Shown in pieces: positions 41,551 through 53,339 of a stretch of DNA of 64,000 bases. The DNA lies in contig JAJVDF010000003.1 in assembly GCA_022410635.1 (NCBI GenBank), positions 3,521,990 to 3,585,989 on the forward strand, read 5' to 3'. Origin of the DNA: Tretioscincus oriximinensis. Its lineage: Eukaryota; Chordata; Lepidosauria; Squamata; Gymnophthalmidae. Every line of letters begins with the position of its first letter. Positions within the stretch are counted from its first letter, which is position 1. Below the pieces are notes generated by a model. That model saw only the letters and a program-made list of their open reading frames with translations, searched no databases and was not told the DNA's origin. Both the position numbers and the translations under genes were made by a program.

Positions 41551-42925
41551 AAAACATTGGGATTTTTTCTATTCCATACAGAGTGATGCTATCGTGGTTG
41601 GTATAGCACACATGCACTCGCAGAAAAGTGCAACTGCATACATGCAAATGACAGCATTGTTGTGTATCTGGAAATAGCACTCTAGTGGAATTCTTGGATG
41701 TGCAGCAGAAGATGCGGATGACCAAGTAAGGTCACCATGGGTTCCTCATGTTACTGCTCAATTCTAATGGATACTGGAGTGACATGTAATCAGTTGATTA
41801 CTTGATGTTCCATCCAGGCACACCCTTAATAAAACATGAATTACTTTTGCAGGAGTAAGGCAAGCAGCAGGTGTAATTATGGCCAGATGCTGTATTGGTT
41901 TCTGAAGCCAATATGGGTGCTGACACAGAACAAGTCAAGATTTACTTCATGCCTACCCCCAGGTAACAGTTGTTAGTGTCAAAATATGCTAGAATAAACA
42001 ATTAAAAAGAGTAAAAAGCAGAATGCACGGATATGCAGAGGTTCTCTATAACGGTGTAGAAAATCTAATTTCTTTGTCAGAAAAAAGACACAACAAAGTC
42101 TTTATTTTTTGAGAGTGTGAAATTTCAGATGGTCAAGGCTGCCTGAATCCTTGATATGCAGGGCACGGAAGTAGAGATAAATTAATTTCTGTAGTTTTTG
42201 TTTGAAGGATAAAAAATATTTGAGAGGAAATGCATTTTGATTTTATGCACCTGTTTCCTCAATTACAGAATCCAGGCACTCATAAGGTCTGTTTTATAAT
42301 TTCTTGGTTAAAAGTGCATGGCTTTTTCTTGAAGAGGAAGAAGTAGGGTGGTTGGGGGGACACAGCTAGTTACATTATCCAGCTGGCCTTGGTTATACAA
42401 TATTTTTATTCACTCCAGTGACTTATCCTTGAGTAACGAGGCCCAAAGAGATCAAGTCAAAGTTGCTAAGTGATAGTAAGGGCCTCAGACCATTGAATCA
42501 TGCAAAGATTAATTAGCAACAGTATTTTTATTGCTCCTCTGTGCTTATAAGCAAATCTTAGAAGCCTAACTTTTAAATGTCCAGTAACAAATCCTTTCTT
42601 TGCCCCTCTTTAATTTAAAGTTCAGTCTCCATTGGGGACAGAGTGGTTCCATATTTTCCACCATAATGATTGTGATGGTTATAAATAAGTGAAATAACAA
42701 CAAGCAGCCCTTCCTAAGCCTCTTTTCATACTTACTTTAAAACATTTTATATAATGTGGATTAACTTGACGCAGACTAGCTGCAGCCACATGCATTTGCA
42801 GTAAGCAGCTTGAACCACATTAAAAAATAACAATGTGTGCTGACAAGCAAACATCAAATTGTTGTATATGATTTTACTGTTAATCAAATGCTGCCTCAGC
42901 ACTGCCTTCATGGACAGTTCTGAAG
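41551..42925. other. No gene or recognised repeat
   Basis: Nothing recognised. Complexity is ordinary, with no open frame of note. Confidence 0.4.
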
Positions 42926-42929
42926 GGAC

Positions 42930-43415
42930 TTGCAAAGGCAGCTTCGATGTTCAGCATTGTCTTCAAGACACTTCAAAGGCTACTTCTGAAGAAAGGTGCC
43001 TGGGTACATTGATACATCACAGATTAAACATGAGTCAACAGTGTGAAGCAACTGCAAAAATGGCAACTCAGTCGTGGGTTGTATTAAGAGAAGCACAGAG
43101 TTTGATCACGCAAAGTAATTTTTCCTCTCTACTCTAAATATCCGAAAGGCTGCCACATAGCAAAGGAATCAGATCTCAATGGCACAGGAAACAACTAGAA
43201 GCAATGGAATGAAACTGCAAGAAAAGTGATACAGATTAGATATTCAGGGAGAACAAAAATAAATAAAACTGTAAGTAAGTGATGACTACTCCTTCTATGG
43301 AAGTCTTCAAACAGCGGCTAGGCAGTCATATGTCTGGAAAGGTTTCCTGAATCCCTTGCTGAGTAAAGGTTTGGACCCCATGTCCATTTCAACTCTCTGA
43401 TTCTATAGTTCAATA
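42930..43415 (+). mobile_element. CR1 LINE fragments, old
   Basis: 'AGGTGCCTGGGTACATTGATACATCACAGATTAAACATGAGTCAACAGTG' (HRLNMSQQ relic) belongs to CR1 ORF2. 'TATGGAAGTCTTCAAACAGCGGCTAGGCAGTCATATGTC' and 'CCATTTCAACTCTCTGATTCTATAG' belong to its 3' region and tail. The two parts are spaced as in one decayed, internally shortened copy. Confidence 0.65.
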
Positions 43416-43729
43416 TTCAGCTTGCCACGTGAGCTGGTGAGTCTTCTTTTGGTAGAAGCCATCTCTCTGGGGTGCTTTAGCCCATAATTCCATTCCCAGG
43501 CTAATAATGAATCCAAAATCTCCCAGTCTCTTGCTAAAATATCATGAGGTTTATGGAGATGCATAACAAGCAGCCCATCCTATACTGTGGTGTACTGGTT
43601 CCCACAAGGATGAAAAGAGATAAAAATAATGCAACACATCATGACATATTAGTATGATTCTCAAATATATTTTGAATGATTACTCTATATCTCAGCTAGG
43701 ATCTAGGGATCATTAAACAGATTAATCTG

Positions 43730-43790
43730 GATAGGTAGATAGGTAGNTAGNNAGGTAGACAGGTAGACAGGTAGATAGGTAGATAGGTTA
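43730..43790. repeat. (TAGG/TAGA)n tetranucleotide array
   Basis: A run of AGGTAGATAGGTAGNTAG-type units with three Ns. Simple-sequence DNA. Confidence 0.9.
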
Positions 43791-43999
43791 ACCCATTTAT
43801 TTATAACTATTCATCCACGTGCTTCTAGCCAATCTCTTTGTGTCAGTAAGGTTGCCTTGTGAAAAAGGCTGACCATCATGTTTTGTGTCATTCTGAACTC
43901 TCCTCAAATAGGAGCGTATTGAGTGAGACACAAGATATAGCTGAGTTTGTAGAGGATGGTAGATTCAAGTGTACCAATTGCTACTAAAATGAATACCTA

Positions 44000-44200
44000 G
44001 TTATTACCTCCAGGTGGGTGTGACAGGCAGAAGCCATCCAGATGCCATCTGCAGTGAGTTGGGAACAGGTGAAGGGTTGTCCTGGTCTTTGGCTTGGCGA
44101 TGACCAAAGTCAGTTTGTTGGTCATTGTGTGCCACAAAAAGCTGAACTAGATGGACTGAGGGCCAATCCTCCAAGGTCCATCTTGTGTTGTGATGCAAGG
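44000..44200 (+). mobile_element. CR1-type LINE 3' end fragment
   Basis: 'AGATGCCATCTGCAGTGAG', 'CTTTGGCTTGGCGATGACC', 'AAGCTGAACTAGATGGACTGAGGGCC' and 'CAAGGTCCATCTTGTGTTGTGATG' follow the 3' terminal order on the plus strand, but with more divergence than usual. Confidence 0.6.
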
Positions 44201-44854
44201 AATCATTTGATTTCTATTTTGTTCCTAGAAGAAAAGATCTTATTCAAGATCTTTAAATATAAGTAGGTTCCAGAAGTTTAGAGTTACAGGCAACAATAAA
44301 ATGAATTTAGAGAGCACAGGGATTATTTAATTTACCCCTTCTTAGGTATTCTTTTCTTTACAGGTTGGCTCATTGTTAATTGAGACAACATGTGCTAGCT
44401 CTTTATGTGAGTAATTGATAGATTAACCTCCAAAAAGGTGCTTAGGAGGTTAAAAATGTATTATTGTTTGGAGTGATACATGGAAGAGCAACATGAAGAA
44501 CATTTTGTTTGTCTAAGATTTCTAAAGCCAAGGATATGCTGTGATACCTATGCAACTGATGCAAAGCCAGGTCTGCCTGCTGTTTGAAAATGCACTTTGA
44601 CGATGTCTTTAGTTTTCTTGAAAACACATCTAGTTTTCTGCAATAGTTATTTTGCTTCATTGGCTGAACTATTTATGGATTCATTCACTCAGTTACTCAC
44701 TCATTCATTTGGATTTTTATTCTGTCCTTTCCCCAAAATTCTTACAGTAGGTCAAAATCAGGGAACACACACACAAAAGTACAACACCCATAAAACAGAG
44801 CTTAATCAAAAACAGCAGTGGGTGAAAATGGGTGGGAAGGCAGGGCAAAGAGGT
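44201..44854. other. No gene recognised
   Basis: An L2- or SINE-like tail may be present at 44680-44760 ('CATTCATTTGGATTTTTATTCTGTCCTTTCC'). Otherwise nothing is recognised. Confidence 0.35.
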
Positions 44855-45370
44855 ATTGCTTTCAGATATCTTCTAAAGAGCTCCAATGAAGTAACCTGAT
44901 GTATCTGAAGGGGGAAATAATTCCACAGTCTATGGGCCAAGACTGAAAGAGTTCTCACCTTCCTTACTACTGAGAGTGGTGGAATAGCTAAGAAAACCTC
45001 TCCTGCAGAACCAAGGACCACGGTAGGTGTTCCGTTAGATATTTGGGACCAAAGTCAAGTAGGGACTCCTAAGCATCTGGAACTGAGCTCAGTAGTAAAT
45101 TGACAACCAATACACCTCTTTTAAGAACTGTATGATATGTGTTTTGTCAGTTGTGCCAGACAGCAGTCTAGCTGTTAAATTCTGCACCAGCTGCAAGTTT
45201 TCAACCATCTTCTAGGGTAGTCCCATTCAGAGTACATTACAACAGTCATTTACCAGAGGATTACTGTGGCCATGTGATCTCTAACTAGGCTGATCAACTT
45301 CTCAACTGGTCAGATTTATTGGGCAGTGAGCTAACCAAAGGTTCCATGCATTTTTGAAGAAGATTCCTTT
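44855..45370. repeat. Dispersed LINE-associated repeat
   Basis: 'GATATTTGGGACCAAAGTCAAGTAGGGACTCC', 'AAATTCTGCACCAGCTGCAAG', 'GTAGTCCCATTCAGAGTACATTACAACAGTC' and 'GTGGCCATGTGATC' match, from memory, a repeat very common in amniotes. It belongs to the same family as 8040-8205 / 9505-9560. Its exact class is uncertain to me. Confidence 0.5.
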
Positions 45371-45384
45371 CTGTTTCAAGTATG

Positions 45385-45700
45385 GCAAACTTTAGAGGCT
45401 AATAAGGAAAAAGTAGGCAGCATGAGATTTTATAGACAAGTCTTCTTCTAGAGATGCCAGGGAACAGCAGTCTATGGACAAAATATACTGCTCAAAACAA
45501 TTAAGGGAACACTTTCACATATACTGTTATGTTAAAGTGTTCCCTTAATTGTTTTGAGCAGTATATTTATAGTAAAGTGGTGCTGGAAATAACAACAGAC
45601 ATATAAATGTGGGTGTGGGTGATTAATCAGGTCAAGTACAACTCAGGTACAGTAGTTAATACTTCTAAGTGTAAGAAACGGCCTGGGACAGCTAGGTAAA
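45385..45700 (+). repeat. Unclassified repeat family A, long copy with nested MITE
   Basis: Starts with 'GGCTAATAAGGAAAAAGTAGGCAGCATGAG' and continues to the distal part 'GTGGTGCTGGAAATAACAAC', 'GATTAATCAGGTCAAGTACAACTCAGG'. The MITE at 45481-45568 interrupts it; comparison with 17.9 and 58.1 kb shows the uninterrupted form. Confidence 0.7.
45481..45568. mobile_element. Palindromic MITE, perfect 35-bp arms
   Basis: Arms 45481-45515 and 45534-45568 are exact inverted copies around an 18-bp loop. The termini read TACTGCTCAAAACAATTAAG within TA-rich flanks. Sister copies of family A lack this block at the same place, so it is an inserted element with a probable TA target duplication, as for Tc1/mariner-like transposons. 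Perfect arms suggest a young insertion or ongoing arm-to-arm correction. Confidence 0.85.
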
Positions 45701-45849
45701 AGTGTAATCATCAAATAGATCTGTGTGCATATAGTATACTATATACTACTCTTTTTGTATCTGTCTTATAATTTGTAGGGTTTACAATCATCTTTATATT
45801 TATTCTGTATAGCCAAAACCTCTTTTTCTTATATTTGCATTAAGAATTT

Positions 45850-46140
45850 TACAAACCTCTGTATTAATATTCCCTAGTTTGTAATATACAGAAGTCTGTT
45901 TACTCCTGCTTAGAAGCCAGAAATAGCTGCTTATCTTGTTCAAATAGTTTTACTTTGCATACTTGTCCAATCACTTTGTCTCCATGGTAGCCTGGCTAAT
46001 CCTCTGGCTGCTGCTGCTTCTCAAGTCCTGAGGGTGTGCCAAGAAAGTGGCCTCTAATGGAGGAGAGCATATCATTCTTCCCCATCAGAAGGAAGTAAGT
46101 TGTCATGAACTAGAGAAGCCTGGGAGCTAACCTGCCTGAC
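45850..46140 (-). repeat. Unclassified repeat family C, copy 1
   Basis: Read on the minus strand, the order 'GGCTTCTCTAGTTCATGACAACTTACTTCCTTCTGATGG', 'GCTACCATGG', 'GCAAAGTAAAACTATTTGAAC' and 'TAAGCAGGAGTAAACAGACTTCT' with 'GTATATTACA' matches the plus-strand copy at 51730-52090. Noncoding. Class unknown; an LTR is one possibility. Confidence 0.6.
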
Positions 46141-46324
46141 CCCACCTTTCTCAATCTAATACAGGTCAGATGTGTTATAACAGTTTTCTTCCACACATAG
46201 TGGCAGACCACATTAATGCACTCTACTAAGAGATAGGTAACATTAGCCTACTTTAGCAGTATTGATATTGCTAAAACATCATTAGAAGGTGGCACATCAG
46301 ATGACTTAATAAATTCTGCAAAGC

Positions 46325-46400
46325 ACAGAGGGTTGCACCCAATGACCCTGGAAGTCCCTTCCATCACTATGATTCTATGTTCATAGGACATTATGAATTC
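46325..46400 (+). mobile_element. CR1 LINE 3' terminus
   Basis: 'GAGGGTTGCACCCAATGACCC', 'GGAAGTCCCTTCCATCACTATGATTCTATG' is the classic amniote CR1 3' end with ATTCTATG tail, only about 75 bp long. Confidence 0.85.
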
Positions 46401-47335
46401 TCATAAGTAGGCTTTGTTTAACTTGATGGATTCCAAGACTGCATTCATACAATGAATCAAAGGTGCTTCTTGAGAAAGGCCCCACAGGATGTAAGAAAAC
46501 ACTTCCTGAAGTAGATTGCATTCTTATTTGCTTCTTCTTCAGTCATGTAGAGTGATGGCTATGGAAGGAGCAAATTCCAAGAAATGATTTTTACATCGCT
46601 TGGTTTAGTATTTCAGGATCATTTGTAGTCCATCAGTTAGTTGTCATCAATGCTGGAAATAACACAGCTGTCAGAATTTTTCTTCACAGTTTGAAAGCTT
46701 TAGACTGGTATGTGGTACGTATCTGGCAAGCTTCCAACTTTTGATGTAGGTCTCCTATCTCTTGCCTTTCAGCCAAACAGTTTCCTACCTGGATGCAGCA
46801 AAACCTATATCTGAATCATGGAAATGTATTTTGGCACACAATCAGCACAAACTGCCTCATTCCCTCTAAATGGTGATTTATTGTTCCTTTGATGATTATT
46901 ATTGCATTGTTCGAAGAAGAAAATTAGGAGGTAATACTATAATGCTATTTTCTTAATATATTCAGAAGATTTACAGTTGTTCTGTTCAAGTGACTAACAA
47001 ATGTCTTTAAATCTTGCCCCTTTGCTCTCTCAAGAAATGCTGTCAATAAGACCTGCTGCCAAGTGATGATTCACTTTTGTTTATGGCTGACATAGATTTC
47101 CTATAATCTGATTATATATGAAGTAAACAATTTAGAATCATAATGCTGAAATTATATGTCCATTAGCTACCTATACACAGTATATATTTATTTTTGTGAG
47201 TTGCTTATTTCACATATTTCTTTAAATAGTAGTAGTTTCTCATTTAGAAGAATAAATTATTGTTTCATTGCAGTAACTTACAGTCCCTTGTTTGAAGGAA
47301 ATAAAGATTACTGTGTTATTGCAACACAGTTGTAC
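46401..47335. other. No gene or recognised repeat
   Basis: Nothing recognised. Confidence 0.4.
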
Positions 47336-47337
47336 AT

Positions 47338-47640
47338 ACTTTATTTTAAAGAAATAGCCATGTTCGTCTGGGTCCAGAAAATGTAGCAAGGGATCTCATA
47401 GCACCTTGGAGACTAACAAAAAAAAAAAGGGAGCTGCATAATCTTTTATAGACAACTCTACTTTTTTCACTACCTAGAAATGTGTCTTGGAGAGGTTGCT
47501 AGATTTCCACTTCATTTTTGTACTTTCCATAGTGGTAGATTTCAAGGAAATAGCTGGGTCCAGAATAACTAGAAAGGGGGATCTCCAAGACCTTCATATA
47601 TAGGGCATGGTATAGGTATAAAAAAAAATAAATATCCTTG
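47338..47640 (+). repeat. Unclassified repeat family A, two units
   Basis: 'GGGTCCAGAAAATGTAGCAAGGGATCTCATAGCACCTTGGAGACTAAC', 'ATAATCTTTTATAGACAAC' and then a second unit beginning 'AAATAGCTGGGTCCAGAATAAC'. The last unit ends in an L2-like tail piece ('ATATAGGGCATGGTATAGG'). Confidence 0.7.
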
Positions 47641-47839
47641 AATTCTGTTCTTGGATTCTATTCATATGCTTTTTGTGTTTTTCTTGAAATTTTAGTGGTT
47701 TCAGAAATCGTTTAAGAAGTGGTGCTTAGAGAGACTCAGTGACTTAAGATTCAGTGAAAGATCTTGCCTTGTACTAAAGATATACAAAATATTTCCGGAG
47801 CATTATTAATTATACTAATATTAATCATTATTAATCATG

Positions 47840-48230
47840 ATCTAAGCTGCCCTAGATAGATGGCTGTCCAGTTTGAAAAGTTCCAACAAGATAACGCATC
47901 ACCTCCTATGGCAACCTATTGGTCACTTTAATGTCAAAATACACCACCCCCCCAATACAATATGTATGTCCTCCCTTGCAGTTTCATCCCTTTGTTTCTA
48001 GCCCTTACATATGCCCAGGAGAAGAGGGTTGCTCAGGTATCTGTAGGCATCTATCAGTCTTCTCTTTTACAGATTAGACATCCCCAGATGCTTTAAATGT
48101 CCCACATAGGACAGTTTCTAGACCAGTCACCATCTTTGTCACTCTTTATTGAACTTGCTTCATTTTTTCACTGTCCTTTTTAATTGAGATGCCCAGAACT
48201 AAACACAGGATTCTAAATGTGCTTGTGGAT
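47840..48230 (-). mobile_element. CR1 LINE 3' region
   Basis: 'AGATGGCTGTCCAGTTTG', 'TCACCTCCTATGGCAACCTATTG', 'CATCCCTTTGTTTCTAGCCC', 'CCACATAGGACAGTTTCTAGACCAGTCACC' and 'GATGCCCAGAACTAAACACAGGATTC' follow the CR1 order on the minus strand. It is the longest copy of the ATTCTATG-tailed subfamily here, lacking its tail. Confidence 0.8.
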
Positions 48231-48980
48231 CTTTTATACTATATTTAAACTTTGGCACTGTGTTAATTTCTCTCTGTGTGTGTGAAAAAATGCAAACTAT
48301 CTCTTCAATATTGTTGTATCACTGTTGCTCAGAATCAACTACATTCCTTGTGGCAACTTCATAACCACTTTCCCGGAGACCTATGTTTCCAAGGTGTGAA
48401 AGCCTTGGGAACAAAATAGGCTTCTTTAAATTAATATCAGTGGAGGAATAACACTGTGAAACTCTTAAACTAGTCCTCAGGGCAGAATAATTGTCTTCAT
48501 TTCAGACAAGAAAAAGTATCGGTCAGAGGAACTCCCCAAAGACTTTTATTTTTATTTTTGCAGGCATCGAAAGTGGAGTATAGAAACATCAGTACAGAGG
48601 AAGCTATTAAAATGTTCAAGACACAAAATTAACTCACGCATTAAATGAAAATTGTTACCTCGACTATACACAAAGCACAACTATCATAACCATGAGCTTA
48701 AAGTTAACAACTATTTTCTTTCCAGCTGGGAAAACAACAAGGAGCTCACTGTTTTAAGACATTACTGAATACAGTAAATAGAAAGAAGCACATTTGCTAT
48801 CTTTTGCAATAAAGTTAACATTCTTCTTTTAGAAATCNGTATTAATTGAAAAAGAATTCTATGCCTCTTTTATAGTTAATTAACAAATAAGCAACCAAAT
48901 AACAACCCTATCGGCACTATCAGGAACACACCACCACAAGCAGCAGCAACAACTTATTATCAGAATCTTGTCTGGATTGA
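48231..48980. other. No gene or recognised repeat
   Basis: Nothing recognised. One N near 48838. Confidence 0.4.
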
Positions 48981-48984
48981 TATA

Positions 48985-49062
48985 TTGAAAGAAGTAGCCA
49001 CAGTAGTCTGACTCCAGATTATTTAGAAAGGGATCCCATAGCACATTAGAGATGACTTCATG
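48985..49062 (+). repeat. Unclassified repeat family A, short copy
   Basis: 'GAAGTAGCCACAGTAGTCTGACTCCAGATTATTTAGAAAGGGATCCCATAGCACATTAGAGATGAC' (in pieces) is the proximal end of family A. Confidence 0.65.
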
Positions 49063-49384
49063 AATCCACAATGTTGAATTTTCTCACAATATTCTAATTT
49101 TCTGAGATACTGACTTTTGAGAATTTATTATCTGTAAGCCATAATCAGAAACATTAAAAGAAACAAACACTTGAAATGGATCCCACTGTGTGTAATGCAT
49201 CTATATAATATATAATTGATCTGAATTAGTGATATAAATTAACTTTTCCATGACATTCTAATTTATTTATTAAGATTCACTAGTATGTAATATTTTTCTA
49301 TCTATTTCTTTCATTTGATTAGTCTTTTCTTCTTTAATCCCTATTATTTCTCTTTCTGTTTCTTCAACCCTTACATTAATCAGT

Positions 49385-49512
49385 TTTTTTTCCTGATATC
49401 TAATCTGCAACTCCTCCAATGCACCTTTATCTCATTGTTTCTAGTCCTTCCATGTGCCAATGAGAATAGTTCTGATCCCTCTGCTCTGTGGCAGCCCTTC
49501 AGAGTAGATTAA
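49385..49512 (-). mobile_element. CR1 LINE fragment
   Basis: 'CCTGATATCTAATCTGCAACTCC', 'CTCATTGTTTCTAGTCCTTCCATGTGCC' and 'CTGATCCCTCTGCTCTGTGGCAGCCCTTCAG' match 7720-7850. Confidence 0.8.
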
Positions 49513-50090
49513 TCTGCTCTACTAGTAATTACTCCAGTAATTACATTAACGCATCAAATGTGGATTAACCTTGGTCCCATGCAAAGACTGTGCAATAGAG
49601 GGCTGCCTAAAATGATATTACTAAGTTTCTACAAATTGGGCCAGAAATTGATTCAGTGGCAATAATCCAAATAAAAAGAAGAAAAACATAGTATATTAAT
49701 GTCCCCCAAAGTATATTAATATCATTTATGTCCAATAAGAGTATCTAATGGGTTTATGCATCAGTAGGAAGGAAACATTTAACTCCTGTCCCAGTTGCCC
49801 TGAGTCACATGAAATAAGTGGCAGCTAGGTACAGTACACTTTCCTATCAAATTTAGCTTGCACTCCCTTGGGACATTTCAGTTTTTCATTGTCTCTGCAG
49901 AGGCACACTGCTAAATGAAACAGAATCATCATGTTAGGAAAACTTAAATGAGTTCAGCTTATTCTTATAATTTCTGGGAAAGGGAGATGGAGTATAGGTT
50001 GTATGTGTATATATATATATATATCTGTGTGTACTCAAGTTTATATGCTTGTTTATTTTTCACTTCAAAGAGTCTACTGGTTTTTTGGGA
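49513..50090. other. No gene or recognised repeat
   Basis: Only a short (TA)n/(GT)n run (about 50008-50032) just inside or beside this stretch. Nothing else. Confidence 0.4.
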
Positions 50091-50094
50091 AGCA

Positions 50095-50515
50095 TCAACA
50101 AATGTCATTTCACTTCTTTATAAATCTAATGAGACCACATTTGTAATACTATGTACAATACTGGTCACCGTACCTTGAAAAAGAGCAACAAGATTGTTGG
50201 TGCAATATTCCTTATGAAATCAGACTGTAACATCTGGGTTTGTTTAGCCTTGAAAGGCAATGTTTAAGAAGTGACATTATTGAAGTGTATAAAATCTCGT
50301 CTTGGGTGAACAAGATGAATAGGTGACTTTATAGACAAACACTAGAGTGGAGGGGTATTTGTTGAAGCTGATGGACAGGAGAGTTATAACAGGCAAAAGA
50401 AAGTCTTTTGTTTCTTTGGTTGGTTTGTAGAATTTACTTCCAGAACAGCTGTTGGTCACTAGCAGTCTGGATAAGTTTAAGAAAGGATTAGACAAATTCC
50501 AGTTCTACAATATCT
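50095..50515 (+). mobile_element. CR1-type LINE, ORF2 end and 3' region
   Basis: 'CTTCTTTATAAATCTAATGAGACCACATTTG', 'ATTCCTTATGAAATCAGACTG', 'TTTAGCCTTGAAAGGCAATG', 'GAAGCTGATGGACAGGAGAG', 'TAGCAGTCTGGATAAGTTTAAGAAAGGATTAGACAAATTCC' in the CR1 order. Frame lost. Confidence 0.8.
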
Positions 50516-51725
50516 TTTCTAATTGTGAATGTTTGCTGTCAGTTTATATCTGGTGTGGCAAATGCAACACAAATTCAACATGTATGTGGATTATTGACCT
50601 TGTTTGGATGCAGACAGGGGCCTCATCCCAAGTTACTTCTTCCAGCGCAGTCAAGGTACTGCGCCTAATTCCCACTTACATTTGTTCAAAGTGTGGTGGC
50701 AGCACCCTACTTGCAAGGAGCACACCACCACTGTGTCACAATGACATGAATTGCACTGGTAAGCTCCCTCATTGGCTGCTGGAATGAAATCTCATGCAAG
50801 GGCTCAACCCAGCAGACTTTTTTAACTTCTCCACAGGGGCCTTGGAAGAGGGCTTCAAAGACCCCTGCTGTGGAAAGTGCCTATTCCACATAACTGGCGT
50901 CAATTATCCACCATTTTGTGGGGTGGGCTGAAAGAGAGGTCATATCAACCACTCTGGAAAAGATAAGTGGAGATGCAGCCTGAGTCTCGCCATATGGGCT
51001 GTAGGAGAAATGACCCATTAATCAGCATTTTCTATCACAAGAAAGGCTGTGTTCCCCCTGGCAGAAAATAATCTAGTTGGGAGGAAAGGAAAGTGAATTC
51101 AGATTCACTTTGGAGGTTGGGGGTGGGGTTCTTCTTTTTAAACCTGGGTTTTGGACCTACTGAACACAGTTAAAGTGGCAGACATGGAATATGAGTCTTC
51201 TAGTTAGCAAGTTTAGAAGTGTGACAAAGCTTCCATTTGCACAGACATGAAAGGTTGCTAGCAGAAACAGAGACTAGGAAATCCTGTGAGAATATGATAT
51301 TTTTTATTTAATATAGATTGTGGTTTGCATGGGAAACAAGCTGTAAAAAGCCTGTTTTCTAGTGTAGTCAAGTCCTTCTCAGTCAGCAATAAATACATCC
51401 CGCAATAGATTCTATCAATAAAATATTGTAGAGATGATCTGGTACCTAGATCTCTCCACCATCTCTCTTTGAGAGACCCTGATACCTACTGTAAATGTGG
51501 GCTTAAAGATAGGTATCACAGACAGGTTTGAATCTGTTGAAAGAACAGATTACAAAGAATTTAGATACCTGACAAAGAATTTAGATACCTGAAGCAAAAT
51601 AACCACTCAGAGAAATAACTCCTTAAGAAAGCTGGTTTACTCCAGAATAGAAAGCAGGAAGTGAACCAATATTGCTGGTGGCAAGCTCTTTTAAAACTTT
51701 CCTTTCAGGCAGGGTTACAAGTGGT
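50516..51725. other. No gene recognised
   Basis: No gene or named repeat. A 20-bp exact tandem duplication (ACAAAGAATTTAGATACCTG at 51552-51571 and 51572-51591) is present. A 111-codon frame at 50452-50787 starts inside a CR1 fragment and has no recognised domain. Confidence 0.4.
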
Positions 51726-51729
51726 CAGC

Positions 51730-52090
51730 TGATACAAAAATATCCCAGGCTTCTTTAGTCTTGAAGATGAGTTCCTGTCAATTTCCCCACTCTTTGCAGT
51801 TTTGATGACAACTTCCTTTCTTCTGATGGAGAAGAAAGCTAATCCTGTTCTCTTAGAAGCCATATGCTGGATCCCACCATTGTTCAGTTAATCCTTTGCA
51901 CATCGATAGAGCAGAAGAGGAAGTCAGAGATTAAGGTTACCATGGTGGCAAGGTGATTTAACAAAAAAACAAAGTACAATGCAAATTGCCAACTGACCTA
52001 AGCAAACTATTTAATTACAGGCTGAAACAGTAATTTTAAGCAGGAGTAAATAAACTTCTCTATATTACAACCTATGGAACATTAGTACAG
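51730..52090 (+). repeat. Unclassified repeat family C, copy 2
   Basis: 'ATCCCAGGCTTCTTTAGTC', 'GATGACAACTTCCTTTCTTCTGATGG', 'GGTTACCATGG', 'ACTATTTAATTACAGG' and 'TAAGCAGGAGTAAATAAACTTCTC' with 'TATATTACA' correspond in order to the inverted copy at 45850-46140. Confidence 0.6.
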
Positions 52091-53335
52091 AAGCTTGACT
52101 TAAGAAAGAATATTTATAAGCATGAATAAATGTGACAAAGTATATTAAACATACGTACACCTCCTTGCTTGGGGCACACGACTAAATGGTCTTAGCAGCT
52201 ACCCATTATGATACATCATTGCTGTGCCAGTAGCAGGCGAGGATGATCTTCGTGAGGGTGTTTGCTGATGGACGCATTTGTTTCTGTTCTCAAACAAACA
52301 ATTTTTATTGCCCTGTTAACACTCATTTAAAAATGTGGAACTAAATATCACAATAAATCCCATGTCTAGGCTGATGATGTCAAAATAAAACAATATTAGT
52401 GGTGTTTCATCAGTCCATAGCAGTGGCTTCCTTGAATCCATTCACATATCCACTGTGCCAACATATATTCTTATTTCAGTATTAAGAATAGTCACGTATT
52501 CATTGCTTCACCACATTGACTTGTCAAACTCCGAATGGTCTAAGACACCTACATTATCAGTCACGTTTTTAAATTGACATAAATGCAAAGGGTAAAGAAC
52601 ATCGCTTTGCCACATTTCCTTTTAACAGCTTTGTAAACTGGGCAGCCAGAAAATTGAGTGTATTTGTTTTATAAAGGGGGGGAGGCAGTTGCTTTTGCAG
52701 GCAACAGTAATTAAAAGAAGCAATAGAGAGAACAGGACAACAGAAGCTGCCAGGAAAGCAGAGAAAGTAAATTTTCTGTAAGCTTCCTAGCCAAGTTTCA
52801 GACAGATTACAATGAGAATAAGGTTGGAGAAAGCTTGACAAGTCAGTCCTTTAAAAAAAGGCAAAAAACCCACTAAGTTTCTGTTTCAAATAAAAGCATC
52901 TTCATCAAGAGGGTGTCAGCTGTAAGAGGAACAGAATCCATCAGCTCTGAACCTGAAAGCCTAAACTGAAAAAGGCATGTTCCGGTTGTCCAATTATATT
53001 CAGAAGTGAATTGATCCAATCCTTTTTACTGACAATAAGGAAGATTACCACCCTTAGAGCTGCAAGTCTGGTTCCACGGGGTGAGTATAAATCACCTCCA
53101 ACCGAGCAGATGGTAATCCACAGGAGAGAAAAGCTAATTTGATTATTATTATTTCTTTTGCTCTGCCTTTCTCTCTGTCTCTCTTTTTCCCAATCTTAAT
53201 TCTAGTTTCTAATATTTTCCATATTACATTAATTAGAGGGAAAGACCAGTGTAAAACTTTGTACCCATTATCATATGGAATGTTTAATTATGCCCAGTCA
53301 GATTCCCACCTCCCCACAAAAAATGATTCAAGATT
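52091..53335. other. No gene or recognised repeat
   Basis: Ordinary complexity, no named repeat, no convincing coding frame. Confidence 0.4.
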
Positions 53336-53339
53336 TAAT

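Noticed and set aside
50452..50787. 111-codon plus-strand frame with several Cys residues
   Set aside because: It starts inside a CR1 3' fragment and the Cys pattern does not fit a zinc finger.
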